A stretch of DNA of 64,000 bases from Stratiolaelaps scimitus (lineage: Eukaryota > Arthropoda > Arachnida > Mesostigmata > Laelapidae). Location: assembly GCA_019614645.1 (NCBI GenBank), contig JABWDB010000004.1, forward strand, positions 9,734,001-9,798,000, given 5' to 3'. Within the stretch, counting starts at the first letter, position 1. The number at the start of each line of letters is the position of its first letter. Below the pieces are notes generated by a model. That model saw only the letters and a list, made by a program, of their open reading frames with translations, was not told where the DNA came from and did no database searches. Shown piece by piece: positions 1 to 12,400 of the stretch. The position numbers and the translations under genes were made by a program.

Positions 1-3000
1 TAGATACAAATGTCAGTTACAAGGTGCAGAGGGATATTTTCGGGGTCGTTTGCAGAGGTATGTGCACGTTCATCTTCGGGGACAATGAAGACTAGCTCGC
101 AAGAAAGGGTTTGATTAAAACGCATATTGTTGTCGACATACGCCGGTAGCATGGAAGAACAGTAGCGACTGTAGGCTCTGAATGATAGAAATACAAATGC
201 GTAGAATACGAGAACCAATATAAACTGGATTTTACGGCCAGATGAACTCGACTAGAGCGAAAGCAGTGTGCTAACGGGGATTGGCGCACGATGGAAGGTC
301 GAAGTACTCTGGATTGTAGCCGAATTTTGTCAACTTGTTGCCGACGAGCATCCACATCGTGGCACACAATCGATCAATAGAAATATTGGTATCTTATTGA
401 TATATATATTTTTTTATTAAAACGAATGCAGTGTCACCGGGCACGACCAATGTGTCAGTATGACCTTAGGGGTCAATAGTAGAAGTTATGATTTTGTACC
501 AACCCGGATGAACGGCGAGACGTTGAAGGGTGGTGGAAGTGCCTGTGCCATGCCTTCTCGGATGTGGAGCTTGCCTCCTGACCGAGGATTTAATAACACT
601 TGAAATTTATTGGCTCAAACGGTCCAAGTTCACGGCACTCGATCGTCCACCGGAGGACTACTGGAAGAAGAGCAATGGAGCACCCGTTTCGCGCTGCAAA
701 GAAGGTTCATTTGTAAATATAAACAACGCGTTGGGTGCGGCGCGACGTTTAAACAGCATCGGCTGCTGTGTGCGCGAAAAAGCTGCCAGAGATCAATATT
801 TGGTATAAATTCAGCTAAAGCCACCTGATAACCTAATTAGACCTATCCAGTGAAGGTCAGCTAAAACTACTTGATTACCTACCTTGAAATGTTGGGTGAC
901 ATAAAAGCCATTTTACAAATACCTCATGCGTGGTAGAGTGTGATACGTGACAGCTCTTAGCGTAACGATTTCTATACGACTACAACATTTCTGATGCCCC
1001 GTGATCAGTCGATTGATAAAGTGATCAAGAGAGCTTGAAACGAGAAGAAGTCACTATCGCATCGACCCAGGTTTATGTTCCGATCTGTTTAACTCAAAGG
1101 TTCCTCACGTAAAACGATGAGAAACTTTGCAACATATGATGCTAAACCAGTACCCATTATCATGCGTGTATCGATGATCTCATTGAAAGGTTTCTTCATT
1201 GAAATGTTAGCAAAACAATGATATTTCGCTTACGCAATTGGACCGAGCTGCAAAATGACACCCAGATTGCCATGAAGGGCAGTGTACGTTCTCTTCATTT
1301 GACACGGTGTCCATTTGAGGATCTTTTCAACGATTCTATGCACCAGTTACAGTGCTCGAGAGAAGCCTCTAGCCAATGACTCCGCTAGGCGTAGACACCC
1401 ACTCCTGATCAGCAATGTGTATATGGTTTGCCCGGTTTAGAATTTCTATCAGCGCCTGTGTGGTGTATCTATAACTCTTTCGTGTTTAGGTGTTCGTGTG
1501 CGTGCTGCGTGTCTTGTCTTGGGTTCCCAAGCAGGCTGCGCGTTCTTCGTTCTGCGCGTGTCTATCTGTTATTTACTGTGTCGTATGCTATCTTCAACTC
1601 TCTGCCAATCTCTTCTGGTGCTAACCCACTGACTGACGGGCTGACTGAATGACTCGCAGAGCCCGCCCGCAGATGCAGGCGGCGCCATCGTAGTGGTCAG
1701 GCTATTGCTGTCGTCGTCTTCGTAGTAGTCTGTTGTTCGTCAGGACGGCGGAGGTTCGGTTCTTCTACTGCTAGTGCTGCTGCTGCTGACTAGCTCGTCA
1801 CTGTGGCGCGTGTATGTGTGTATGAGTCTCCTGCCTGACTGTCTGCCTGCTACTATCTAGCTACATATCTATCTATTAGGCTGCTGCAGTGTGTTATGAT
1901 TCGTAGTAGCTGCCGCCGCAGAAGTAGTAACCGCCGTAGCAGCAGCAGCAACAGCACTGTGATTGTTGGCTGTTGTGCCGCCGATTGAAGAGTACAACGA
2001 CTGAAATCTGCACTAGAGCACTAACAACAGGCGCAGTCTATCGCTTGGCTAGTGTTGGCGCTGGGCAGCAACAACGTACCAGCAAGAGCAGTTCGACGGC
2101 TCTGCCGCCGCCGCCGCCGCCACGGCGTTCAAGTTCGACTAGTGACAGTGTTATACTGTACTACATTACTGGCACTACAACAACTATCGCATTTCTCTAT
2201 AGTTAAGTGAACGACGATCGCGTATCGTCTCGCACCGAGTGTCGCTATCTCTCTGTGTTTATCTGGGGGTGCGTACGGCCTCTCTGTTTTGGCGCTGTCT
2301 AGATCTTCGGACCTCGTCACGTGATCGGCTGTGTTCTTCGTCAATCACGCCGGCTGGGGGGGGATCTGGTTGGCTGCTCTGTGCAGCAGCTCGTATTCAC
2401 TCTTCGCAATCGCTCGCCTACGAGTTGCGAAAACTCCAACTCCACAGCGCGAGAGGCCAGCGGACAGGCAACAGATATCCATCGAACAGCAACATCAACA
2501 ATAACAACTGTGGTAGCCGCAGCGGCTGCAGTAGCAGCATCAGGAGTTCTGTCAGATCAGAGTGGGTCGCGGGGGCCTGCCTGGCTGTTCATTCTCTCTA
2601 GTCGATTCCAATCGACTTCACACAGACGCACATTCCGAATTGCTGCCAACCTGGATGCAACTGCCGACACTCGCCGTGCCACAGACGAACTGCGTCGATA
2701 GAATTACGAGGACGAGAAGCAGGTGAAGGAGAGGAAATTGTCAATAGTCAACGAACATCGAGCGCAGAGCGATTTGTCTCTTCACTATATCTGCGTGTAT
2801 GTGTGCGACTGCGTGCACAATCGAGTAACATATAACAGCGACGCATGGCTGTAGGTGCTGGCGGCGTTCTGTGGAGTCACCCATCGTGCTCTACTTACAC
2901 AGAGTAAGAAAAGTGGCGCTGACTGTTGAGCAGCTGTCGCGGCTCGCCCAGCCGCTGTTGCGGCCATAGATAAGCTGGTTGTGGTGGAAGCAACACCACC

Positions 3001-3099
3001 ACCACCATCATCAGTAGTGGCTCATCATCAGTCTAGTGTGGTGTTAGTGGCTGGTGCAGCAGCGGTGGCGCCGGCGGTAGCATCATCATCATCTTCAAG
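1..3099. other. Upstream region and probable 5' UTR of the GPAT gene
   Basis: No coding gene is recognised here. From about 1.7 kb to the start codon at 3100 the + strand is rich in CAG/CTG, GCC and CAA trinucleotide runs (for example around 1938-1955, 2104-2122 and 2995-3090), a texture common in long arthropod 5' UTRs. Several short upstream ATG frames occur. The transcription start cannot be placed from sequence alone. The first 1.4 kb shows nothing distinctive. Confidence 0.4.
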
Positions 3100-3407
3100 A
3101 TGTTGGACGTGATGTCATTTTTTAGTTTGCTCACGTATTATATATACGTCGGCATCTCGTGGTTTTGCGTCAGCCTCGTGCAATGGCTGGTGTTCATCAT
3201 CTTCCCGACGGGCTGGAACCCCTACACGTTTTACGTGTGGACAGCGTGGACACTAGGCATGTGCGGCGTGTTCAATGTATCGCTGGGTGGCCGCGACATG
3301 TATGTGAAACTTCTGTACCGGCTCTTCGCGGTGAGTGTACTTGAGTATGTTAACGATATTTGAGGAGGAAGGGGACTATTTCGCGCTTTGTGTATACGGG
3401 GTATATG

Positions 3408-3443
<36 letters not shown>

Positions 3444-6400
3444 AGTGAATGTCGTGTGGGCGTGTGGTATATTTGTATAGACAGTTTACTCTGTTTGTGC
3501 TCAGTCTTCCCAGTCTCTATGCCGTGTAGACTATTGATTGAGTTCTGTTTTTGATTTGCGCGCTCGGAGCCGGCTGAAACTAACTTTCACTGGAATAAGC
3601 ATTCAGATCTGTTCGTTCGTCTATCCGGCATAGGACGTGTATGGAAGTTATCAGGGCACAGGGCCTTCTCTCTCTCTCTCTCTCTCCTCATATGTCTACC
3701 GGACTCCACTGCAAACCGATCCTCGTCAGCCATGTCACTGGCATCAACCTAAGCGGCAAAATCATATCTAATTATCTTTACTGCGCGATTAAAGTTTCCG
3801 ATCCCTCTCGCCCGATCTCTCCCTAGTTGCTTGCCTGACGACATACCCGCGCTTGAACGAGTCCCTACCGCTGCCATGATTTAGAGACAGGGACAACTAT
3901 ACCTGTTGTTGTCACGTCTGGATGAGCCTAGGCTTCGCAGATAAAGCGCGAAAACGATGACATCCACGATGAGACACGTGGCGAGATCGGTTTGCAGTCG
4001 ACTTCCTTTTAATCCGATAATCATATTTATAGACACTAAGATTTGCAACTGCTAACTAACTTGCCACTGCTGCCAGTGGTGGTGTAATTCAATTGTTCAT
4101 CAGTCAATCAGAAACTCGATAATGTAAGTCGATCTGGCTTGCATCACTCGAACCCTCCTCATTTGTCACCGCATTTTCATCACAGAGTGGTTCAACAACC
4201 GCTCTACCAGTGCGCGCATGACATATATGATGAGCTCCGTTTTTACCGACTGTCCCTGCTCCAGGTGTTTGATTTTTCTGACATTGAAAGCCCAGTTAAA
4301 AAAATCCGCTGTCGTCAGTAAACTGTCAGCTTTGTCACAATAGAATAGCGCGAACCTGAAGAGTTTCGACAATTGAATCCGTGCGTATCCGTACTCTGAG
4401 TTTACGTTACCTACAATTATATGAGAAGATGTTATATGAGCGATAGTGACTGGTACTAGTAAAGGCAAGCGCACTGACATTACACCTTGCTGTAATGTTC
4501 TGTCACGCATTCTCTAATCTCAAACGTGTGATGGGGCGCCTGCCACAGCCCAGAGATCCACTGCTCACCCACGTTCACCGGTACGAAATACCAGTACAAT
4601 AGGTGTGCGACTCGCGTCGGCTCGACTCGATGTTTCGACTGCATGCCAGCCATACGAAGGCAGCGACGGCATCAGACGCCGGTCGCTCCACGCGGCACTG
4701 TCCCCTCGTTGGCTATTATTATCATTGCGTTGTCATCATCCCCTTTCCCTGCGCATTGGCCAACCGTCCAACCTCATCGTACCGCGACAGTAATTGAGCC
4801 AGTGTTGCTAGCTCGTGCCGGCTCGTCAACAGCACACGACTACTGCAATCTACTCGACGTTCGCGGGACAGCGCAACAACGAGATCCTGTGTGGAGGTCC
4901 CTGTGCTGGCCTGCCTACAACCAAGAAAACCGGCGCGGGGCGACTGGCATTGGCGACAACGATGTGTTCGCAAAGAACAGACACAGACACACGCACGAGC
5001 ACGTTATCACGTCCGGTAACAATGCTCACTTGGCGGCCAATGGGTGGACGCTGTTGGTCAAAGCTGCAATTGAGCTGAAAGTTATCAATCTTGTCGAGCG
5101 CTGGCGAAGTGAACTTCGCTCGCTCGAGGGAACGATTGAGTTGAAAAGATCGGCACTTGGCAGGAGTCCGGCAGCGATTTACATATCACACCTGGGTTAT
5201 TGTTACCTGAAAAGATATTCTTAATGAAGTGGTGCGTGTTTTGCTATTTACCACAATGGCAAAATCATTCAAATGCTATCGCGTCAATTTTTCAAATACC
5301 TTCTGTATGCATTGGTGTGAGGTAGCGGTATGGAAATCTTGCATTGTACGAAGAAAAAAACTGGTGCTTGATACCTAAAAACTGGTACACATTGAATGTA
5401 TCCACTATGTACCTACATCTACATTGCCGTTTATGCTGGGTATTTCGCTCGCGGCCCGCCTCCTAAGGGCGTCACCAAGTCTATCCTTGGAACCATCCGA
5501 CTCCAGTGTCTCCAGGAACTGAAATACAGTAATAATAAATATTCCCTAGCTATCACGTATGCAACGGTAATCTGTTGTGGGTTCTGGTCTGCTAACCTAA
5601 ACAATTTCCTTGGTAATTCTATCGGCTCAAGGCGAAGGCTCGATGGCTGGCCAAATATGTAGAAGAGGTAGCCTCTTGTTCGCGATGTGAAGTGCCGCTC
5701 TGCAGCTTTGGCGACACCCCTAAAAAGCAGATAATCGTGAAGCAACGTGGTCTCAAGCACAGAGCAAATAGAATGTGCATCCAGATGACTGACCTGGCAC
5801 ATCTCTGCAATCTTACCGGTTAGGACCATTTTAACTCTGGCTTTAAGCTGTCCATATGGATATGCGTCTATGATTTAGTCCAAGTGATATATATATATAC
5901 CATATAAGTGTGGACCAAAAATTGATGCACATTCACATTGTAAACGTGGACGAAATGCTTTAGCCGACTTACTTTTCTCTCGAGGGCGAGAACCTGTTCA
6001 GCACGCTTCGGATGATATTCCAAGGAGAATTATTGTTCTTTTCGGAGATCGAACGTTCATAGACCTTCGCGGTTGAAATAGTCTTCTCGGCCGGTAAACT
6101 ATGCATTAGTAAGTTGTGCTGAAAATATTTCAGCGACAGCTGACTCTTGGATAATGCGCAATTCGAAATCAATTGAAACGGAAGCTCATTCGTAAAATCC
6201 GCGAAAGAAAATTTTTTGCAGACCCGTTGCTTTTGAGTTCTCCTCGCATCTGCTTCGGGGCGCTCGAGCATGAGTTCACGATAGACGGTAATCAGCAGGG
6301 TCGTCAGTTTTGCAGTTTTGCGAACTTTAGAGCAGCTGGCTATGCAGAAATCGTTCCCCTGAATGTTATGATCTTTCTCCACTGAAAGATCATTGGCTTG

Positions 6401-9400
6401 TGCCATGCTGCTATTCAACTTTCAGATTGGTTTAAGACGAGACGTGTCTTCTGTGCTTCTGCCTATCTAGAGATAATCATCAACGTTTCGCTGTATGATA
6501 GATTTGACTTTTTGATTGAACGCAAATTACAACCAATTCTTATACACCTTTAGCATTTTCGATTTTTCAGAAGAATTGTAGGATTGGCAGGATACCTCAA
6601 CAACATGCACGTACAGAAAAGCACCTAGCGTTTGCATGAAGGCGAAGCAAGCAAATATTCGCCCAGTTTTCGTTCACTGTTCATCAGAAGAAAAATCATA
6701 ACGCGAACCCATTGTTGTTAGAGCCTGTCATGCAGCAGCTATTTTTCGTTTTATTTTTTGAATAAGTTTGCCTGTGGCCGTCATTTGACGCACGGCTAGA
6801 ATCATCGAAACACCGCTCAAGTGCTAGGTCTTAAAGGCACTGAACAGGTTATGATGAACGGTCATGGCGGCTAAATGAATGCGCGTATTGGAGTTCGTTG
6901 GTGACAAAAGGGAATGATTATTGTCAATTTCTTTTAAAGAATCTAATCGCGGGCCGGCGGGCCAATTGTACAAACGACTCGAGGCGTCGTCATCCAGACA
7001 CCGGATCGATCCCTATTGACCCAGTTCAAGGACAAACAGCTCCGTCTTAAAGCTAGATAGGACTCTGGGGCGGGAAGGGGGAGAGACGGATGTATGAACA
7101 GTCGGGTGTTTTTTTTTTATATATGTGTTATCAGTGATGATTTCTTTTACTTTAAATTTACACTTTTTTTGCGTCTGTGAGTAGATTTTAGTAGAAGTTC
7201 GTTTCGTTGAGTTTATTCTCCGTTTAATGTGCGTACCCTTACACAAGATTTCGATAGGGAACGGCATTCACTTGTTAATGTCGAGTGGTGCAGCCTTCTG
7301 GAAAACGTCGATTTGTAAAAGGTATAGAGCTGTTATGTCAATCAGTTCTGATGGACAACCTTTTAGGTCAGGTAGATTATGCTTTTCTATATATTTGGGA
7401 GAAGATATACACGTATGAATCAGTTGAGGCTCTGTACAGCGCCAGCTGGGTATTGCCCTAAGTAATATGGCTTTATTGATATTATATAGTATTCTCTGCT
7501 ATCCGCGGGCCAATACTAATCACGTTCTATTTAGTCACATTATATCCATAACAATACAAAGCACGCACGGATACTGAACTAGCTCGTTCAGCCTTGAATC
7601 TATGTATGTATTATACTATACCGACACATTTACTCTATGGATAGAGGTTGATCTCCAATTTAGATTCGATTTTTCCTCATTACTGTTGATCTTGGTCATT
7701 ACTGATAGTTAGACACAGTGAGCTAATCATCTGGCGCCAGCCAATTTAGCTACATTGCAGAAACTGTCCCTCGTTCTATTTCCAATTGATTCATAACTCG
7801 ATCATCGTGGAACATATCTTTGTGGTGTACTACTATGGTCGCTATATTTATTATTAGTATTATATTCCCGAAATCAACTAGGAAGGGAGAGAGACCGAGA
7901 GAGATAGGGATCTGTCTAATAAGAAGGCTAAGAGCTTTTCGAATCCAGTAATCAGCATTCCCCTCTGTCGATAATCGGTGGGGAAGCATTTTCAGCCATA
8001 TCGATGCTTAACACAATTCGCTTCGCAAGCGTAAATGCCTGAAAGTAAATTGATTGAACTAATCGTAGATAGGTTGACATCTGTCTGTGTGTGGTGCCAC
8101 CACAAGATTTCGTTCCTACTCTTCTCCCCGCTCCCAAGGGAAGTGTCCGGCTGGATGGAGTTCTTCAAGTTCAACCTTTTTGTCGAGAAATACGCATTAC
8201 ACAAGAGCGGAGTTATTTCATTTTCGCATCCGAAAAACAATTTGACGAAACGCGGCAGCGGGGTGGGGCTGGCGACAACAGCGCCACTATTTTCTTTCAG
8301 TTTTTGCTTACGCTTATTTTTTCCTCCTCAATGATATATCACTTGTCGCCTACCTGCGAGGGCGGATGCTATGAGGGGAACAACAGGGAGGTAGAGGTTA
8401 TATATATATATATATATAAATATATATGTCGAGCCCGGTGGCGTGGTGGTGCAGTCATGTGCGCCTTGCAATACGTAGGTGCACGGGTTCGATCCCCACC
8501 GTTGCACATTTGCATTTAGGGGTTGTCCGTGTTACGAAGCAATGCTAAAAGCAGTACCGTGGACGTTAAATGTTGGCTAAGAGTCAGCCCGAAAACTTTT
8601 TTTAGGTTATATATATATATATATATACGTCTATATATATGCGTGTTGTTGCTGGTCTGTTGACTTGAGATGATATCTCGGTCCGTTGCTCGATCGCAGG
8701 GGACAAGGGTCGAAGTGTACCGCGTGCACGTTACCTAACCTCCCCTGCACCTATTATTCCCTTGCCAGTGCTGGCTGTAATCGGCGGAAGCAACCTGTTG
8801 AGGCGGAGTCGGAAAAGGACGAGCGTGTTTTCACGCGAGTGAGCAGCACCAACAGCAGCAATTGAACGCCCTTATCAAGGTCTCGGAAGCCCCTCACTCA
8901 TACGATTCTTCTCTCGACCATGGGGCCTCCCAGACGTTTCTTCTTCAAGTATGAGCAGGCACAAATTAGAATAAATACCATAAAAAAACGCAGTGCTTTG
9001 GACGGCTAAGTCTCTGGCTGTCGAAAGCCAGAGGCAACAGGTTCGAGCCCCGCTGCGTAACAACGCAGCTCATTTAATAAACCAATCTAGCTTTACCCTT
9101 ACCTGCCGCTGTCTGCAGCCTTGGAAACATGCGGCATTGACACTCAGGATAGCGAATAGGGAAGTTCACTATGAATGACAGACGGATGCTCCTTAAACAA
9201 CCGACATGCATAATTCTCGTATGATAAAAAAAAGTAAAACTTTTAAAAATCTACTTGTCCAGGCTTCCGCATCTTTTTTTTGCTAACGCTAATATATCCA
9301 AGTGAGCTCATGAATTGTCACAATTCATCCAAAGGCGATCCATGTTCGTTGCGGCTCGATCCAGGAAACTCATAAAAGCGTTTGTGTACGACACACGCTT

Positions 9401-12400
9401 TGCATGGGCGAGAATATCAAACAGGTCTATCGACTCGGAAGCGCTGCTCCGCGTGTTAGGACAATTGTGCGCTGGACTTTGTTATACAGGTGTCAGGATT
9501 AGTAGCCCGATGATTACCCTGGTATTGCGCATAGATTCCGTTTGAAACAGACAAAACAACCAGTGATTTTTGACAGAACCATCAAGACAAATATAACTAA
9601 ATAAAATAGTACAGCTAACACACTCGATGTGACAAAGATAGAAGTATCCAAAATAGAACGTGCATGGAACACCTACAAGGGTGAAAATCTGATGAATGCG
9701 AACGTTGGAAGTTAGAAACTTGATTAGAAATTGATAGCCTAAGTTTACAGATCTAGAAGGCAATGATTAATAATAATTGCGTCTTTCGTATGATTCTGAT
9801 ATGTGTGATTAATCAATCCACTGCATCTTACATCTCATTTTAATATGCCAACAACTTAAGTCGAATTTTCGAATATCGCCTATTCCAAGGTATCCTCATC
9901 CACATTTCGATTCGCACGACCATGTTCATAGGTATTCATTAAAGCAGCAATGCATCGGCACATATGTCCATATACCCTACGTCAACGAAAGCATTACATG
10001 ATTGGTAAATATTATAGAATAACATACGAGAGACGTTGAAACTTCGGTTTGCGACCGCCGGCCGCGTGAATACGATCAAGAAGTGGCTGGCGTCTATCGT
10101 GAACGTGAGATAAAAATGGCTCGATAGGTAGATCCATGAGTACGGTGTTCCTGTGGCCAGTCAAAGTAAGAAAGACGTTGGACCCATGCAACGAGGCTCT
10201 TGAATAGTGACTGCGAGTGAAAATTGTGTGAAATAATATGTATATGCACACAATCGATTTCATTAACTATTCCCCAGTTGCCCCCGTTTCAGACAGGTTA
10301 TACACCTACCAAAAACTGCTAGGTGTATAACCTGGTTGCCTATTATCGATAGTTATTTCAGTTCAATTCATGAATATTGAAGAGCAAAAAAATGATTTGC
10401 TCAATATTCATGAATTGAACATACACTCTTAATGTTCACATGGTGAACAGCCGCAGCAACAGCAGCAGGCTGCGGCGAGCCGACAAGTAATTGTTTCATA
10501 TGTCCGATCTTCATCCACAGTATCACAGATACGCACAGACATTCAATTCATCTTTCTATATCGAACGTTGAATATTACGATGTCAAACAGTGAAATTTGT
10601 CAGCGTTGACAACAAAAGCCTTTCTCTGTGCTAAATCGTTACCGTAGAATGTGCTCTAATTATGCCGTTTTCCTGATTTTCTGCAGGGCAAGTTTTTTTA
10701 TTTCTCTATCTCTAATGCAGATCTAGAGATTCTGCGCCGTAGCCTGGGCCAGCAAATGCGTCTAAATATGTCGGTTTATCTTGATAAGTTGTTCTCGTTA
10801 CCGACTGCGGTTTTTTGTGATTGGTATACAGTTTGTGTACTTCGATGTTTGTTTAACTGTATTGCGGTTTCGTCATTATTCTGATTGGTTGCGTTCAGTA
10901 TATATCTGTTACGTATTAAACAGATGTCCTCGTCAACGATGAGCAATAATGATTAGTGCAAAGATAATTGAAATAACAATGATTAGTGCAAAGATAATTA
11001 AAATAATAATGATTAGTGCAAAGATAATTAATAAAGAGAGCAAAGATAATTTTAGTGAAGATGGTAAATGGTAAATGGTAAATCTTTATTGGTTTATTTA
11101 AGGAGCTGCAATTTTTCAATGCTTAAGTGCGCGATGTGCGTACGGCATAATTCATTACTACGTTTATGAAACATACCCGAATTTTTGTGCAGCCTAAATT
11201 AATTGACATATTCCCGCGACAGAGAACTTGACACTTTGAATGGTATTTTCGATTTTAATTAACGAAGTATGTATTTCGTAGAGGTGACTCAACAGGCATA
11301 TAACATAATTTAATATTCAAATGAATTCGATCAGACTAGACTTACGTTGGCTGTAACGATGAAAGTGAAACAATGAGTAATGCAAACTTAATCAAAAATG
11401 AACAATTGTAATTATGACAGAATTGATAGAAATCTCTGCCCAATCTGACCGCCGCATCTGGGGCGAAAGTACACTTAGAATTCATAGAAGCAGTTGAGGC
11501 TAGGAGACCTTTCAGATCCATGGTTGAGGTTTGAAAGCGAAGTGCCACCACCGCTGTTCGATGTTTTCTTCGCTTGGGTTATCACGAAGCACGAGTTTGT
11601 CCGCAAAGTGAGTCCAGTGCCTGTCGCTTAGTCTAGACGAGATTATGGGAAATCGATTAAGACGAAATAGAATGATATAGACTTGAATTGAGACAGATAG
11701 ACGATTGAACGGAAGTGTCTACGTCGCGTCCGGAGGACTGTCATAGTATTGGCATACCAGCGAGAGCTGTTCGCTCTTCAGACCGATTGCCGTTCTCTGC
11801 TCAGCGAGATTTCGGACAAAGTCGAGAATGAATCATAGTAGGGCAAGAGTGACTTTTTGGTTGTAACTGTTGTTCAAATGGTGAACTGTAATGGGAATTA
11901 ATATGATTGGTTTAGATATTTTGTGTTGGCTCTGGCATTTGCATCACTTGAAGGAGGACCCGTTGAGTAATGCTAAACTGGTCAGCAGCGGTGGTTACGA
12001 TAAATATAGAATTAAAATAAATAAATATATATATATATATATAAATTTTGTCCGATTTTGTATGTGTTTTAGAGAATTACTGAAAATATATCGTCTTCTT
12101 GTTCCTGTAAACATTTTAATACAATACACAGCTTTACAATACACGAATCGTTAGTTTTTTGGGTTCTTCTGCGGGTGTGTATTGATGCCTCTATTCGTTA
12201 TACCTATGAAGATAATGTCGTGAATTATATTTCTAATTATTTCCCCATTGTCGAAACATTGCAGTCGCCATTCTCATTGCTAAACGGTGGTGTAGTCGCG
12301 CGAAGTATTTCTAATCGACGCTTTTCGTTGCCGGCATTTGTTTTGCAGTTTGGTGCGGTGAAAGTGGAGCGCCATCGAGTAGCTAAGGTGATCCAGCGCC

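Larger units (their letters stand above)
3331..12348. other. First coding intron of the GPAT gene
   Basis: About 9 kb without a recognised gene. It contains (TA)n tracts, two different tRNA-derived SINEs, a 30-bp minisatellite and two adjacent hairpins (listed separately). The longest open frame (4643-5224, +, 193 codons) resembles no family I know, has no splice context and is probably chance in a GC-richer patch. The remainder shows nothing I can name. Confidence 0.5.

Noticed and set aside
4643..5224. 193-codon open frame on the + strand
   Set aside because: Longest unexplained frame in the GPAT first intron, but it resembles no family, is rich in Arg/His/Ser as chance frames are, and several overlapping frames are equally open in this GC-richer patch.
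8988..9060. Possible tRNA-Ser(CGA) gene
   Set aside because: Box B is good, but the anticodon loop has 8 bases, the D arm is too short and the variable arm is missing; the related sequence at 58126-58270 shows it is a dispersed SINE head.
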